Source of the DNA: an uncultured Marinilabiliaceae bacterium
Lineage (GTDB): Bacteria > Bacteroidota > Bacteroidia > Bacteroidales > Marinilabiliaceae
DNA length: 27,362 bases
Assembly (NCBI GenBank): GCA_905235955.1
Contig: CAJONN010000040.1
Span: 12,435 to 39,796, forward strand
Direction: 5' to 3'
The translations under genes and the position numbers were made by a program. A model generated the notes under the pieces. That model saw nothing but the letters and a program-made list of their open reading frames with translations, was not told the DNA's origin and did no database searches. Shown piece by piece: positions 6,876 through 17,062 of this stretch. Positions within the stretch are counted from its first letter, which is position 1, and each line of letters begins with the position of its first letter.

Positions 6876-8879
6876 GTGAAACGATTGGCAACATATCTAT
6901 TTATTGTTTTTGTGATGGCAGTGCAAGCCGTCGCACAGAAAACATTGCAGAAGCCCGACAATGTTAAAAACATTGGCTCGGATAAAAAATCAGCCTTTAT
7001 CAAACCCGATGTGCGTGCATGGAGAATGACCGACCAATACACCTTGGCCGACACAATACCTGTTGACACACTTACCAACGGGCATCAGATAAACAACTTC
7101 ATCTGGAAGAGCAACCCAATGAACGTAACGCTGGGCAACAATGGCTCGCCTTACCTCTCAATGTTATACATCAATCGCAGTCGCACTGAGGGCTACATCT
7201 TCTACAATACATTGCAACAATATATTGAAGAGCCAACAGACCTTGTGTTCTACAACACCAAGTCGCCCTACACCAACCTGACCTACCAAATGGGCTATCC
7301 AAAGCGTAGGTCAGAGGAATATGTGCACGTGCTTTTTACGCAAAATGTCAACCGCAAACTCAACGTTGGCGCACACTACAAATTCTCAACATCAATAGGT
7401 AAATATCAGAGCCAGCGTGCCGACCATGCCAGTGCTCGCTTTTTTAGTAGCTTCGATGGCGACTATTACAAATATAGCTTTTCAGCATCATATAGCAGGT
7501 CAGAAATAAAAGAGAATGGTGGTGTACTCAACGATAATTATATACTCTATCCTGATTCGTTTGAGTATGAAAAAGCTGAAGATATTCCGGTGCAGTTTAT
7601 GGACCAAACCAATAGGCACAGCGCATACCAAATACTCTACGCTCATCAGCTCATTTTGGGCACAGTCGACCGCTTTAATGCTACTGATAGCACTACTGAT
7701 GAGGTGCCAATAGCTACCGCCTATCACAAAATACACCTCTTCAGAAATCATCATGAGTTTAAAATATCAAACCTCGCCAACTATGCTGACATCTATGAGC
7801 AGTTATTCCCCACCGAGGCGCCCAACAACGACATTTTCCTGACAGCCGACTCGGTGCGTTATAGTCACATCGACAACATATTTCAACTCAAACTCAACGA
7901 AGAGTTCAATACACTATTGCGCTTCGGCGTGAGAGCATATATTGGCAACACCATTAGGCGTTATCATTGGCCTGCACTCTCAACATTCGATGTTGACGAC
8001 AATGAGCAGATACACATACATTATCACACCAATAGCGAAAACCGTGTGAGCAGCTATGTAGGCGGAGAAATATTCAAAAATCAGGGCGAACATTTTAGGC
8101 TCAATGCTGGTGCTAAAATATATTTTCAGGGCTACAACGTAGGCGATTTCATCCTCAATGGTCATCTGCAAGGTATGTTCCCAATAGGTTCGCTTAGTGC
8201 ACAACTTTGGGCAAAAGCATCAGTAGAATTGCGTACACCAGAACTTTTTGAAGAAAAATATACTTCAAACCATTATCAGTGGAGCAACAACTTCGACCGC
8301 TCTAAGTTTGTGAACTATAGTGGCGGACTACGTATTGATGACCTCAACTTGGAACTTACCGTATTTGGTGGTACACAAAATAAAAAAATATACTTCAATT
8401 CCGATGGCTATCCTGACCAAAAGAGTGGAGTAGTGCAAGTGCTTGGAGCCTACCTCTACAAGCATTTCTCAGTAATAGGCTTCAACAGTATCAACCGCAT
8501 AGCACTGCAAAAAACATCAGACGAAGCAGTAGAGCCGCTGCCACTATTTGCCATATATAGCAGCAACTTCTACGAGCGACTACTCTTTGGCGTGCTCACC
8601 TTCCAGATAGGTTTCGACTGGCGCTACAACAGCAACTACTATGCGCCACAATACATACCTGCAATCATGCAATTTGCTGCACAAAGCGAGCGTAAAGTTG
8701 GCGACTATCATTATCTTGATCCATTCGTCAATATGCAGTTAAAACGTGCACGCATCTATATCAAATACGAACATATCAATAGCCTCTTCGGAAGCAAAAA
8801 CAACTACTTCCACACCATACACTATCCGGCCAATCCGGGCTTTATCAAATTTGGTGTATCGTGGAATTTCTATGATTGA
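6876..8879 (+). CDS. Putative outer-membrane porin (Bacteroidota putative-porin family)
   Basis: A 667-residue protein beginning with GTG at 6876. This start gives a normal Sec signal peptide (KRLATYLFIVFVMAVQAVAQ). The upstream in-frame ATG at 6828 would add 16 residues and put the promoter box inside the gene. The mature part starts with a region like that of the Bacteroidota putative porin family (SPYLSMLYINRSRTEGYIFYN, TKSPYTNLTYQMG), followed by many alternating hydrophobic/aromatic strands and a C-terminal aromatic residue pattern (FGVSWNFYD) typical of outer-membrane beta-barrels. Substrate is unknown. It stands alone between the pdx terminator and gyrB. Confidence 0.82.
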   Translation: MKRLATYLFIVFVMAVQAVAQKTLQKPDNVKNIGSDKKSAFIKPDVRAWRMTDQYTLADTIPVDTLTNGHQINNFIWKSNPMNVTLGNNGSPYLSMLYINRSRTEGYIFYNTLQQYIEEPTDLVFYNTKSPYTNLTYQMGYPKRRSEEYVHVLFTQNVNRKLNVGAHYKFSTSIGKYQSQRADHASARFFSSFDGDYYKYSFSASYSRSEIKENGGVLNDNYILYPDSFEYEKAEDIPVQFMDQTNRHSAYQILYAHQLILGTVDRFNATDSTTDEVPIATAYHKIHLFRNHHEFKISNLANYADIYEQLFPTEAPNNDIFLTADSVRYSHIDNIFQLKLNEEFNTLLRFGVRAYIGNTIRRYHWPALSTFDVDDNEQIHIHYHTNSENRVSSYVGGEIFKNQGEHFRLNAGAKIYFQGYNVGDFILNGHLQGMFPIGSLSAQLWAKASVELRTPELFEEKYTSNHYQWSNNFDRSKFVNYSGGLRIDDLNLELTVFGGTQNKKIYFNSDGYPDQKSGVVQVLGAYLYKHFSVIGFNSINRIALQKTSDEAVEPLPLFAIYSSNFYERLLFGVLTFQIGFDWRYNSNYYAPQYIPAIMQFAAQSERKVGDYHYLDPFVNMQLKRARIYIKYEHINSLFGSKNNYFHTIHYPANPGFIKFGVSWNFYD

Positions 8880-9044
8880 CAAACTTCTTGAGTAACTGCA
8901 TTTTCTTGTTATCTTGTATGTTTATTAGAGAATAAAAAACATCAGAATAAATATAACCCCCATCTTAAATGAAAGAGTTGTGATAGGAAGTGTTAATTTA
9001 CTTTTGAGTGATATATTTGTGCTTTTTGAAAATATGAATTATGA

Positions 9045-11075
<2,031 letters not shown>

Positions 11076-11101
11076 TTACCGAAAATAAATTTTTTCAAAT
11101 T

Positions 11102-11136
11102 GGTTGTCATTCTGTTTTGATTGGCAACCTTTTTTG
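11102..11136 (+). terminator. Rho-independent terminator after gyrB
   Basis: GGTTGTCA (11102-11109) pairs with TGGCAACC (11122-11129) across a 12-nt loop, followed by seven Ts. Confidence 0.82.
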
Positions 11137-11148
11137 TTTTGATATTTT

Positions 11149-11952
11149 ATGACAAAAATTGTAGTATTAGTACTTCTTGCAATTGTTAGTTTGTGTAGCA
11201 GTGCACAGCGCATAGTGTCACTTGTGCCATCGGTAACGCAAACATTGCAGCAGATAGGAGCCGACGATAGGGTAGTAGCACGCACAACACTATGTCCGGT
11301 GGCAATAAAAGGGCAAAACGTAGTAGTTGGTGATGTGCTGACAGTGAACGTAGAAAAAATAGTGGCAATGAAACCAACAGCTATTGTTACAATGGGATTT
11401 ACGAGTGAAGAGGTAATAACTAAACTGCGCAAACTTGGGCTTAAAGTTGTTACCCTTCAGACGCCATCGACATTTGATGAAATGTGTGAGCAGACAATAG
11501 AACTTGGTAGGTTGGCAAAATGTGAAGAAGCTGCTAAAAGATATATAAAAGAAGTAAAAGATAGTGTTGCATATATATCAAAAAGCATAAAACAAAAAGA
11601 CTATAAGTGCTTTTTTCAAGTTGGTACAAAGCCACTATGGGGGGCTTATCCGCAAATGTATCTTGATGATATGATAGGCAAAATGGGTGGCATCAATATA
11701 GTAAATATGGGCAATGGTTCTGTTTCGCGCGAAAAAGTTGTAGCGTCTCAGCCCGATGTTATTGTAATGACAACAATGGGTGGTTTGTGGCGCGAGGAGA
11801 GTGATATGTGGCGCAAATTGTGTAAAAAAACAACTCTTATAGTGGTTGATGAAAATGAAGCAGGTTGTCCGACACCGCTCAATTTCTACAAAACAATGAA
11901 GAAAATATTATCTGATAAATTCTTCGTAGAGTTTATTAATAGTAAAAAATAA
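11149..11952 (+). CDS. ABC transporter substrate-binding protein (BtuF/FhuD-like)
   Basis: A 267-residue periplasmic binding protein with a Sec signal peptide (about residues 1-19, ending SLCSSAQ). The mature part follows the helical-backbone metal-receptor family: RIVSLVPSVTQTL at the N-terminus, VGDVLTVNVEKIVAMKPTAIV, and the C-terminal half with SREKVVASQPDVIVMT. The family binds vitamin B12, haem or ferric siderophores. The next two genes encode the permease and ATPase, with 1-nt spacing and a stop/start overlap. There is no cobalamin riboswitch upstream (only 73 nt from gyrB, mostly terminator), so the substrate is open. A promoter is not evident. Confidence 0.88.
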   Translation: MTKIVVLVLLAIVSLCSSAQRIVSLVPSVTQTLQQIGADDRVVARTTLCPVAIKGQNVVVGDVLTVNVEKIVAMKPTAIVTMGFTSEEVITKLRKLGLKVVTLQTPSTFDEMCEQTIELGRLAKCEEAAKRYIKEVKDSVAYISKSIKQKDYKCFFQVGTKPLWGAYPQMYLDDMIGKMGGINIVNMGNGSVSREKVVASQPDVIVMTTMGGLWREESDMWRKLCKKTTLIVVDENEAGCPTPLNFYKTMKKILSDKFFVEFINSKK

Positions 11953-11953
11953 T

Positions 11954-12931
11954 ATGCGGCGCATTACTGTATTAATATTATCTCTATTGTCTGTTTTTTT
12001 GCTACTATCAGTAATATTGTGTAGTGGTGAAAATTCAGTTTCTTTGATGGAAATACTGACAAATAATGATATAGCAGAGACTCCAGAATGGAACATATTG
12101 TTGCACCTACGCATTCCGCGTGCTCTGATGGCCATTTCGTGTGGAGCATTGCTAAGCATTGCAGGTTGCCTAATGCAATCGGTGTTTCGCAATCCGCTTG
12201 TCGAGCCCTACACTATGGGCTTGTCGGGTGGGGCTGTAGTAGGTGTAGGAGTGGCGTGGTTGCTTGGTTGTGTGGGGATAGGTGCAAGTGGTTTTGCTTT
12301 TTGTGGGGCAATTTTTTCTATGATAATAGTGTTGCTATTGCGTAGGGTCGTTGGTGGCTCAGTAGAAAGTATGTTGCTTGCAGGTGTAGTGGTAAGTTTT
12401 GTAATGTCGTCAGCTAATATGCTTGTTTTTAGTCTTGCTTCGCACGACTTTACTCCAGTAGTTTTATATTGGTCAATAGGTTCGATAGATGCAGCTGACG
12501 AAGATGCTGCTAAAATAATGTTTTGTATATCATTTTTTGTTGTCGTTTTGTCGCCATTTTTAGGCAGATTGCTCGATGTGCTTTCGGCAGGTGAGGTTAC
12601 GGCCAACCATGTAGGGCTTGATGCACGTAGGATAGCAGTGTGGCTGTTTTGCTTGTCGGCATTGCTTACGGCGTTGAGTGTGGCAAATGTTGGCGTAGTG
12701 GCATTTGTGGGTATGATAGTGCCACATATTGTGAGGCGCATAGTTGGTGGCATACACCGATGGATAGTGCCGTTGAGTGGTATATGGGGCGGAGCGTTTT
12801 TGCTGAGTTGCGATATGATAGCATGTCGTATAATATATCCGGTCGAACTGCCTGTTGGCATATTTACAGGTATCTTTGGTGGGTTGTTTTTTATGTTTAT
12901 TTTAATAAAAAATAGAAATAAATATCAATAA
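11954..12931 (+). CDS. ABC transporter permease (BtuC/FecCD family)
   Basis: A 325-residue polytopic inner-membrane permease of the FecCD family. Characteristic segments are LRIPRALMAISCGALLSIAG, QSVFRNPLVEPYTMGLSGGA and the cytoplasmic coupling region near FVGMIVPHIVRRIVGG, all typical of BtuC, FhuB and HmuU. About eight to ten membrane helices are visible. It begins 2 nt after the stop of the binding protein, and its TAA shares the A with the ATG of the ATPase. It should carry B12, haem or siderophore across the inner membrane. Confidence 0.93.
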   Translation: MRRITVLILSLLSVFLLLSVILCSGENSVSLMEILTNNDIAETPEWNILLHLRIPRALMAISCGALLSIAGCLMQSVFRNPLVEPYTMGLSGGAVVGVGVAWLLGCVGIGASGFAFCGAIFSMIIVLLLRRVVGGSVESMLLAGVVVSFVMSSANMLVFSLASHDFTPVVLYWSIGSIDAADEDAAKIMFCISFFVVVLSPFLGRLLDVLSAGEVTANHVGLDARRIAVWLFCLSALLTALSVANVGVVAFVGMIVPHIVRRIVGGIHRWIVPLSGIWGGAFLLSCDMIACRIIYPVELPVGIFTGIFGGLFFMFILIKNRNKYQ

Positions 12932-13711
12932 TGATATTGAGCATAGATAATATAAGTGTCTCTTATGGTGCAACGAAAGTGCTACACAACTTTTCGCTCA
13001 GAGCAAAGCAAGGTCAAGTGGTGGCAATAGTAGGGCGCAATGGTTGCTCAAAAACAACATTGCTAAAAGCAATAATAGGCGATGTAGCTCTGCAACAAGG
13101 TCAGATAACGCTAGTTGCGAGTAGATCAAATGTCGAGGCGTACAAGAGCCAAATATGTAGCAATGACTGAGCAGCAGTTGCCCACCGCCGAGATGACAGT
13201 GGAGGAGTATGTAGCATTGGGGCGTATGCCATATCAGAAAATACTTGGGGTGCAATGGAGTATGCCTGATATGGAAGTGGTGAAAAAGTCATTGCAAATA
13301 ATGAATATTTCAGAGTTAAAAAATAGACAAATGCAAGAGCTTAGTGGCGGCGAAAAACAACTTTGTGCCATAGCGCGAATGATGGTGCAAGATACGCCTA
13401 TAGTGCTTCTTGATGAGCCAATGTCGAACCTCGATATAGTTAACCAATTAGAAATAGTATCCAAGATAAAGCAACTCAGAGCTATGGGGAAAATAGTGTT
13501 ATGCGTAGTGCACGACTTGAATATAGCTTTTGGTATGGCCGATGTTGTCGCAATAATGAAAAAAGGTAAGCTATTGGCGTGTGAAGCACCACAAAATGAG
13601 CAACTAAAACAGGCGCTAAACGAGGCAATGGATACAGAAATGAACTTTTTTGATATAAATAAAGGTGTATATAGTATTATTGTGCCAAGAAAATGGAATG
13701 AAATCTTTTGA
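12931..13711 (+). pseudogene. ABC transporter ATPase (BtuD/FecE-like), frameshifted
   Basis: The ATPase of the cassette is split over two frames. Frame one (12931-13170) encodes the N-terminus and P-loop. Frame two (open from 13115 to 13711) encodes SRRTRAKYVAMTEQ, the signature LSGGEKQ, Walker B IVLLDEP and H-loop VVHDL. The change must fall at about 13110-13120, between QITL and VDQMSRR, where a deletion of roughly 5 nt would explain both the frame and the one or two missing residues. The P-loop reads GRNGCSKT (residues 35-42), with serine in place of the third invariant glycine of GxxGxGKT. Two independent defects suggest an inactive gene. A sequence error could explain the first but less easily the second. 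Confidence 0.85.
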
Positions 13712-13737
13712 AATAAAGCTAAAAGATTATAAATTTG
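13707..13737 (+). promoter_or_regulatory. Promoter of the TPR protein gene
   Basis: TTTG (13707-13710), 19-nt spacer, TAAATTTG (13730-13737) followed by CAC: a full match to the Bacteroidota -33/-7 promoter, 40 nt before the ATG. The -33 box overlaps the end of the ATPase gene. Confidence 0.7.
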
Positions 13738-13776
13738 CACCTCGAAAAACAGAAAAGTATTATATAACCATAAATT

Positions 13777-14454
13777 ATGGCAGAAAATAAAGCAGAACAA
13801 GAGGCAGAAAAGTACCTTAAGAGTGGTGAACAAGCCTTAACAAGAACTGAACAGTTCTTAGAGAATAATCAAAAGTCGATAGCTATAGGTGCAGTAGCGA
13901 TAATTGCATTGTTGGCAATAGTTTGGATTGTCAATTCACTTTATGTGCAACCACGCAAAGGAGAGGCACAAAAGGAGATATTCAATGCACAATATTATTT
14001 TGAAACTGATAGTTTCCGTTTGGCTCTTGAAGGTGACGGACAAAGCCTCGGTTTTCTTGATATAATAGATCAGTATGGTTCTACTCCAGCAGGCAACTTA
14101 GCTGGTTACTATGCAGGTGTATGCTATTTGCATTTGGGCGATTTTGAACAAGCTAAAAATTACTTGAAATCGTTCTCGTCAGACGACGAAATACTCAACG
14201 TATTTGCTAAAGGTTTGGTAGGCGATGCAGAAGCAGAGCTTGGCAACAATGCAGCTGCAATTGCTGCTTATCAGAAGGCTGCAAATAGTGGCAACAAAAT
14301 AGCTTCGCCCATCTTCTTGATAAAGCTTGGTGCACTCTACGAAGCAGAAGGCAACGAAACAAAAGCAAAAGAGGCTTATCAGCAAGTGAAGGACGACTAT
14401 CCAACAAGTGCACAAGCAGTTTTGGCTGACAAATATCTTGGTGCATCAAAATAA
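13777..14454 (+). CDS. Membrane-anchored tetratricopeptide-repeat protein
   Basis: A 225-residue protein with a charged N-terminal stretch, one transmembrane helix at about residues 36-57 (IAIGAVAIIALLAIVWIVN) and a C-terminal TPR region. TPR-like segments are AGYYAGVCYLHLGDFEQAKN and LIKLGALYEAEGNETKAKEA. This architecture resembles YfgM-like periplasmic TPR proteins, which interact with the Sec translocon in E. coli. The ribH gene follows, an arrangement I associate with Bacteroidota genomes. Specific function is unknown. Confidence 0.85.
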   Translation: MAENKAEQEAEKYLKSGEQALTRTEQFLENNQKSIAIGAVAIIALLAIVWIVNSLYVQPRKGEAQKEIFNAQYYFETDSFRLALEGDGQSLGFLDIIDQYGSTPAGNLAGYYAGVCYLHLGDFEQAKNYLKSFSSDDEILNVFAKGLVGDAEAELGNNAAAIAAYQKAANSGNKIASPIFLIKLGALYEAEGNETKAKEAYQQVKDDYPTSAQAVLADKYLGASK

Positions 14455-14504
14455 AATTTGGGCATCAAAAGATAGTATATAGTGAAAATTTAGTGATTGG
14501 TATA

Positions 14505-14547
14505 GTGGGGTAGGAACTTTTTAGCTCCTCCCCACTTTTAGTTTTTT
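14505..14547 (+). terminator. Hairpin and T-run between the TPR gene and ribH
   Basis: GTGGGG (14505-14510) pairs with CCCCAC (14530-14535), extended by AGGA/TCCT inside after a bulged T, then TTTTAGTTTTTT. It is a strong intrinsic terminator. No TAnnTTTG box lies between it and the ribH ATG 30 nt later, so ribH either depends on read-through or the hairpin is part of its leader. Confidence 0.85.
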
Positions 14548-14565
14548 ATAAATCATAATAAAAAA

Positions 14566-15066
14566 ATGGCAAGCAAACTGAAAAATTTGTCGGAATACGA
14601 TCCGGATACAGTGCCATCGGCAGCCGATATGAAATTTGGCATATTAGTGTCAGAGTGGAATCATAATATTACAGGTGCTTTGCTCGAAGGCGCATTGTCG
14701 ACATTGCGCAAGCATGGTGCAAAAGATGAAAACATCATAGTAAGATATGTGCCCGGCAGTTTTGAGTTGGTAGCAGGTTCGCGTATTATGGCCGAACATG
14801 CTGAAGTTGATGCAGTTATATGTTTCGGTAGTGTCATAAGAGGCGATACGCCGCACTTCGACTATGTGTGTCAGGGAACAACGCAAGGTATCTCATACCT
14901 CAATGCAAATTATAAAATACCATTTATCTTCGGACTGCTTACAACTGACAATCTTCAGCAAGCTCTTGACCGTTGTGGTGGTGCAGTGGGCAATAAAGGA
15001 ATAGAGTGTGCCGTTACGGCCATAAAGATGATAGCTTTGCAGAATGAATTTGAAAAAAAACGATAA
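14566..15066 (+). CDS. ribH: 6,7-dimethyl-8-ribityllumazine synthase
   Basis: A 166-residue lumazine synthase that condenses 5-amino-6-ribitylaminouracil with 3,4-dihydroxy-2-butanone 4-phosphate, the penultimate step of riboflavin synthesis. Motifs are the substrate loop [36 protein letters not shown] with the catalytic histidine, and [15 protein letters not shown]. Length is normal, and the enzyme is expected to form pentamers or 60-mer capsids. The preceding gene is the TPR protein, separated by a strong hairpin. No FMN riboswitch is recognisable in the 111-nt gap. Confidence 0.97.
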   Translation: MASKLKNLSEYDPDTVPSAADMKFGILVSEWNHNITGALLEGALSTLRKHGAKDENIIVRYVPGSFELVAGSRIMAEHAEVDAVICFGSVIRGDTPHFDYVCQGTTQGISYLNANYKIPFIFGLLTTDNLQQALDRCGGAVGNKGIECAVTAIKMIALQNEFEKKR

Positions 15067-15071
15067 CAATA

Positions 15072-15102
15072 TTGCTTAATACAAAAAAGCTTACTACCTT
15101 TG
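15072..15102 (+). promoter_or_regulatory. Promoter of the tRNA-Glu pair
   Basis: TTG (15072-15074), 20-nt spacer, TACCTTTG (15095-15102), followed by CACCGTC. Transcription should start near 15107, about 23 nt upstream of the first tRNA. Confidence 0.72.
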
Positions 15103-15129
15103 CACCGTCTTAGAACGACAAAGGTATAT

Positions 15130-15201
15130 GGCCTCTTCGTCTATCGGTTAGGACGAGAGATTCTCAATCTCTAAAGAGGAGTTCGATTCTCCTAGAGGCT
15201 A
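15130..15201 (+). tRNA. tRNA-Glu (anticodon CTC), copy 1
   Basis: A complete 72-nt cloverleaf: acceptor GGCCTCT/AGAGGCT with a G-T first pair, D-stem GTCT/GGAC, anticodon stem AGAGA/TCTCT with loop TTCTCAA (anticodon CTC, reads GAG), T-stem AGGAG/CTCCT with loop TTCGATT, discriminator A. CCA is not encoded. It is identical to copy 2, which lies 42 nt downstream. Confidence 0.95.
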
Positions 15202-15243
15202 CTAAAATCTGAGGCTATTAGCCTTATTTTGAAGCAAGTGTAT

Positions 15244-15315
15244 GGCCTCTTCGTCTATCGGTTAGGACGAGAGATTCTCAATCTCTAAAGAGGAGTTCGA
15301 TTCTCCTAGAGGCTA
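15244..15315 (+). tRNA. tRNA-Glu (anticodon CTC), copy 2
   Basis: Base-for-base identical to copy 1, with the same CTC anticodon and no encoded CCA. The exact duplicate extends slightly beyond the gene, covering 76 nt (15127-15202 and 15241-15316), which indicates a recent tandem duplication or gene conversion. A terminator and gltX follow. Confidence 0.95.
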
Positions 15316-15333
15316 CAAATAAAGAAGGTAAAG

Positions 15334-15359
15334 AGCTGTCAGTGATGACGGCTTTTTTT
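15334..15359 (+). terminator. Terminator between the tRNA-Glu pair and gltX
   Basis: AGCTGTCA (15334-15341) and TGACGGCT (15346-15353) form an 8-bp stem with one G-T pair and a 4-nt loop, followed by Ts. Only 32 nt separate it from the gltX ATG, with no visible promoter box. Confidence 0.85.
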
Positions 15360-15391
15360 ATGTAAATACATTATAAAAGCATTCAACAAAA

Positions 15392-16927
15392 ATGGCTGAA
15401 AGACGAGTAAGGGTGCGCTTTGCACCAAGTCCTACGGGCGCATTGCATATTGGTGGCGTTCGTACTGCTCTGTACAATTATCTGTTCGCACGCCGTAATG
15501 GTGGCGATTTTATCCTTCGTATAGAAGATACTGATTCACAGCGTTTTGTGCCCGGAGCTGAGGCTTACATTATGGAGGCTCTCAAGTGGTGTGGCATTAG
15601 CATAGACGAGGGTATAAACGAAGGCGGTCCGCATGCCCCATATAGGCAAAGTGAACGCAAGGAGATATATCTTAAATATGCTCAGCAACTCGTTGAAAAT
15701 GGCAATGCATACTATGCTTTTGACTCTGCCGAAGAACTCGATGCACTACGTAAGCAATATGAAGCTGAAGGTAAAACATTTGCCTACAACTATACAGTAA
15801 GAGAAAAATTGCAAACATCGCTTTCGCTTTCACCAAGCGAGGTGAAAAGCAGAATAGAACGTGGCGATGTGTGGGTTATTCGTTTTAAAATGCCTGAAAA
15901 TGAAGATGTTGAGATGGATGATATAATTCGTGGACATATCACAATCAATTCTTCAACGCTTGATGACAAAGTGCTATACAAGTCGGCAGACCAGTTGCCA
16001 ACATATCATTTGGCCAACATTGTTGACGACCACCTAATGGAGATAAGCCATGTGATACGTGGTGAAGAGTGGTTGCCATCGTTGCCACTGCACTATTTGC
16101 TCTATCGCGCTTTTGGTTGGGCTGACACTCAGCCTGCTTTTGCTCATCTGCCATTGTTGCTCAAGCCACAGGGACAAGGCAAACTTTCGAAGCGTGATGG
16201 CGACAAATTTGGATTTCCCGTATTTCCACTCTTCTGGACAGCACCTGACGGCTCTACTGCCAATGGCTACCGTGAAGATGGCTACTTCCCACAAGCATTT
16301 ATCAATATGCTTGCACTCTTGGGATGGAATCCGGGTACAGAGCAAGAGATATTCTCAATGCAAGAACTTATTGACCAATTCTCGCTTGAAAAAGTGAGCA
16401 AGAGTGGTGCACGTTTCAGCCCAGACAAAGCCAAATGGTTCAACCAGCAATATATGCGTGTGGCAGATGATAACGAATTGGCTGATAAACTGTTGCCTAT
16501 GCTTGCCGAACAAGGCATTAGCACAACCAAAGAGCGTGCAGCTAAGGCTATTAGCCTAATAAAAGAGCGTGCCATATTCCCCAAAGATTTGCTCTCGCTC
16601 ACCATATATATGTTCCAAGCACCAACCGAATATGATGAAAAATCGGTAGCAAAATTTTGGAAAGCCGACAATGTAGCAAAGCTAAAAGAGTTGCGTGCAC
16701 AATTGGCTGCAGAAAGTGTAATAACAGCTGAAGCTACCGAACCTAAAATTCATCAGTGGGTAGTTGATAATCAATACTCTATGGGACAGCTTATGAACAG
16801 TTTGCGCATAGCAATTATTGGTATCAGTCAGGGACCAAGCATCTTTGCAATAAGCGAATTTATTGGCAAAGATGAAACATTGGCTCGTATCGACAATGCC
16901 TTGGCTAAGCTTGGTGAAGGTAAATAG
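15392..16927 (+). CDS. gltX: Glutamyl-tRNA synthetase
   Basis: A 511-residue class I synthetase that charges tRNA-Glu. The HIGH-class motif is PSPTGALHIGG (about residues 11-21) and the KMSKS-class motif is KLSKR (264-268). Other family segments are ILRIEDTDSQR, WCGISIDEG, YHLANIVDDHLMEISHVIRG and WFNQQYM. The insert between GDKFGFPVFP and GYREDGYFPQ is as I know it from Bacteroidota enzymes. It is preceded directly by two tRNA-Glu genes, its own substrate, with a terminator between. It ends with its own strong terminator. Confidence 0.97.
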   Translation: MAERRVRVRFAPSPTGALHIGGVRTALYNYLFARRNGGDFILRIEDTDSQRFVPGAEAYIMEALKWCGISIDEGINEGGPHAPYRQSERKEIYLKYAQQLVENGNAYYAFDSAEELDALRKQYEAEGKTFAYNYTVREKLQTSLSLSPSEVKSRIERGDVWVIRFKMPENEDVEMDDIIRGHITINSSTLDDKVLYKSADQLPTYHLANIVDDHLMEISHVIRGEEWLPSLPLHYLLYRAFGWADTQPAFAHLPLLLKPQGQGKLSKRDGDKFGFPVFPLFWTAPDGSTANGYREDGYFPQAFINMLALLGWNPGTEQEIFSMQELIDQFSLEKVSKSGARFSPDKAKWFNQQYMRVADDNELADKLLPMLAEQGISTTKERAAKAISLIKERAIFPKDLLSLTIYMFQAPTEYDEKSVAKFWKADNVAKLKELRAQLAAESVITAEATEPKIHQWVVDNQYSMGQLMNSLRIAIIGISQGPSIFAISEFIGKDETLARIDNALAKLGEGK

Positions 16928-16953
16928 ACACATTACCAAACAATAAAAGTGTA

Positions 16954-16987
16954 GCGTATCACTGCCATGCGGTGGTACGCTTTTTTA
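16954..16987 (+). terminator. Rho-independent terminator after gltX
   Basis: A 12-bp stem from GCGTATCACTGC (16954-16965) and GCGGTGGTACGC (16969-16980) with a 3-nt loop and G-T pairs, followed by six Ts. Confidence 0.88.
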
Positions 16988-17001
16988 GTGGCGTCAGCCT
17001 C

Positions 17002-17032
17002 TTGCATCAATGCACAATATGTGCTATCTTTG
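17002..17032 (+). promoter_or_regulatory. Promoter of miaA
   Basis: TTG (17002-17004), 20-nt spacer, TATCTTTG (17025-17032), 31 nt before the chosen miaA start. The spacing equals that of the tRNA and AsmA-gene promoters. Confidence 0.72.
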
Positions 17033-17062
17033 ACAAACAACATCTGCAAACATCAAAAAAAT

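Larger units (their letters stand above)
15127..15316 (+). repeat. Direct 76-nt repeat carrying the two tRNA genes
   Basis: 15127-15202 and 15241-15316 are identical, separated by 38 unique nt. The repeat boundaries lie 1-3 nt outside the tRNA gene. Confidence 0.93.

Noticed and set aside
11076..11148. A cobalamin riboswitch ahead of the BtuF-like gene
   Set aside because: The gap is 73 nt, mostly the gyrB terminator, too short for a B12 riboswitch and without a B12-box-like sequence.
12208..12861. A 217-codon open frame antisense to the permease gene
   Set aside because: The peptide is low in complexity (rich in T, P, A, S) and mirrors the hydrophobic codons of the permease on the other strand. 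No start signal or family resemblance.
13234..13833. A 199-codon open frame antisense to the ABC ATPase
   Set aside because: It covers the conserved signature and Walker B region of the ATPase and the promoter of the TPR gene; it is a shadow of those.
15127..15316. The duplicated 76-nt unit as a mobile element or CRISPR repeat
   Set aside because: Each unit is a complete tRNA gene with only 1-3 flanking bases shared. No integrase or cas genes are near.
16967..17062. An N-terminal extension of MiaA by 32 residues
   Set aside because: The extension runs through the gltX terminator tail and a good promoter; the family begins a few residues before the P-loop, as given by the ATG at 17063.
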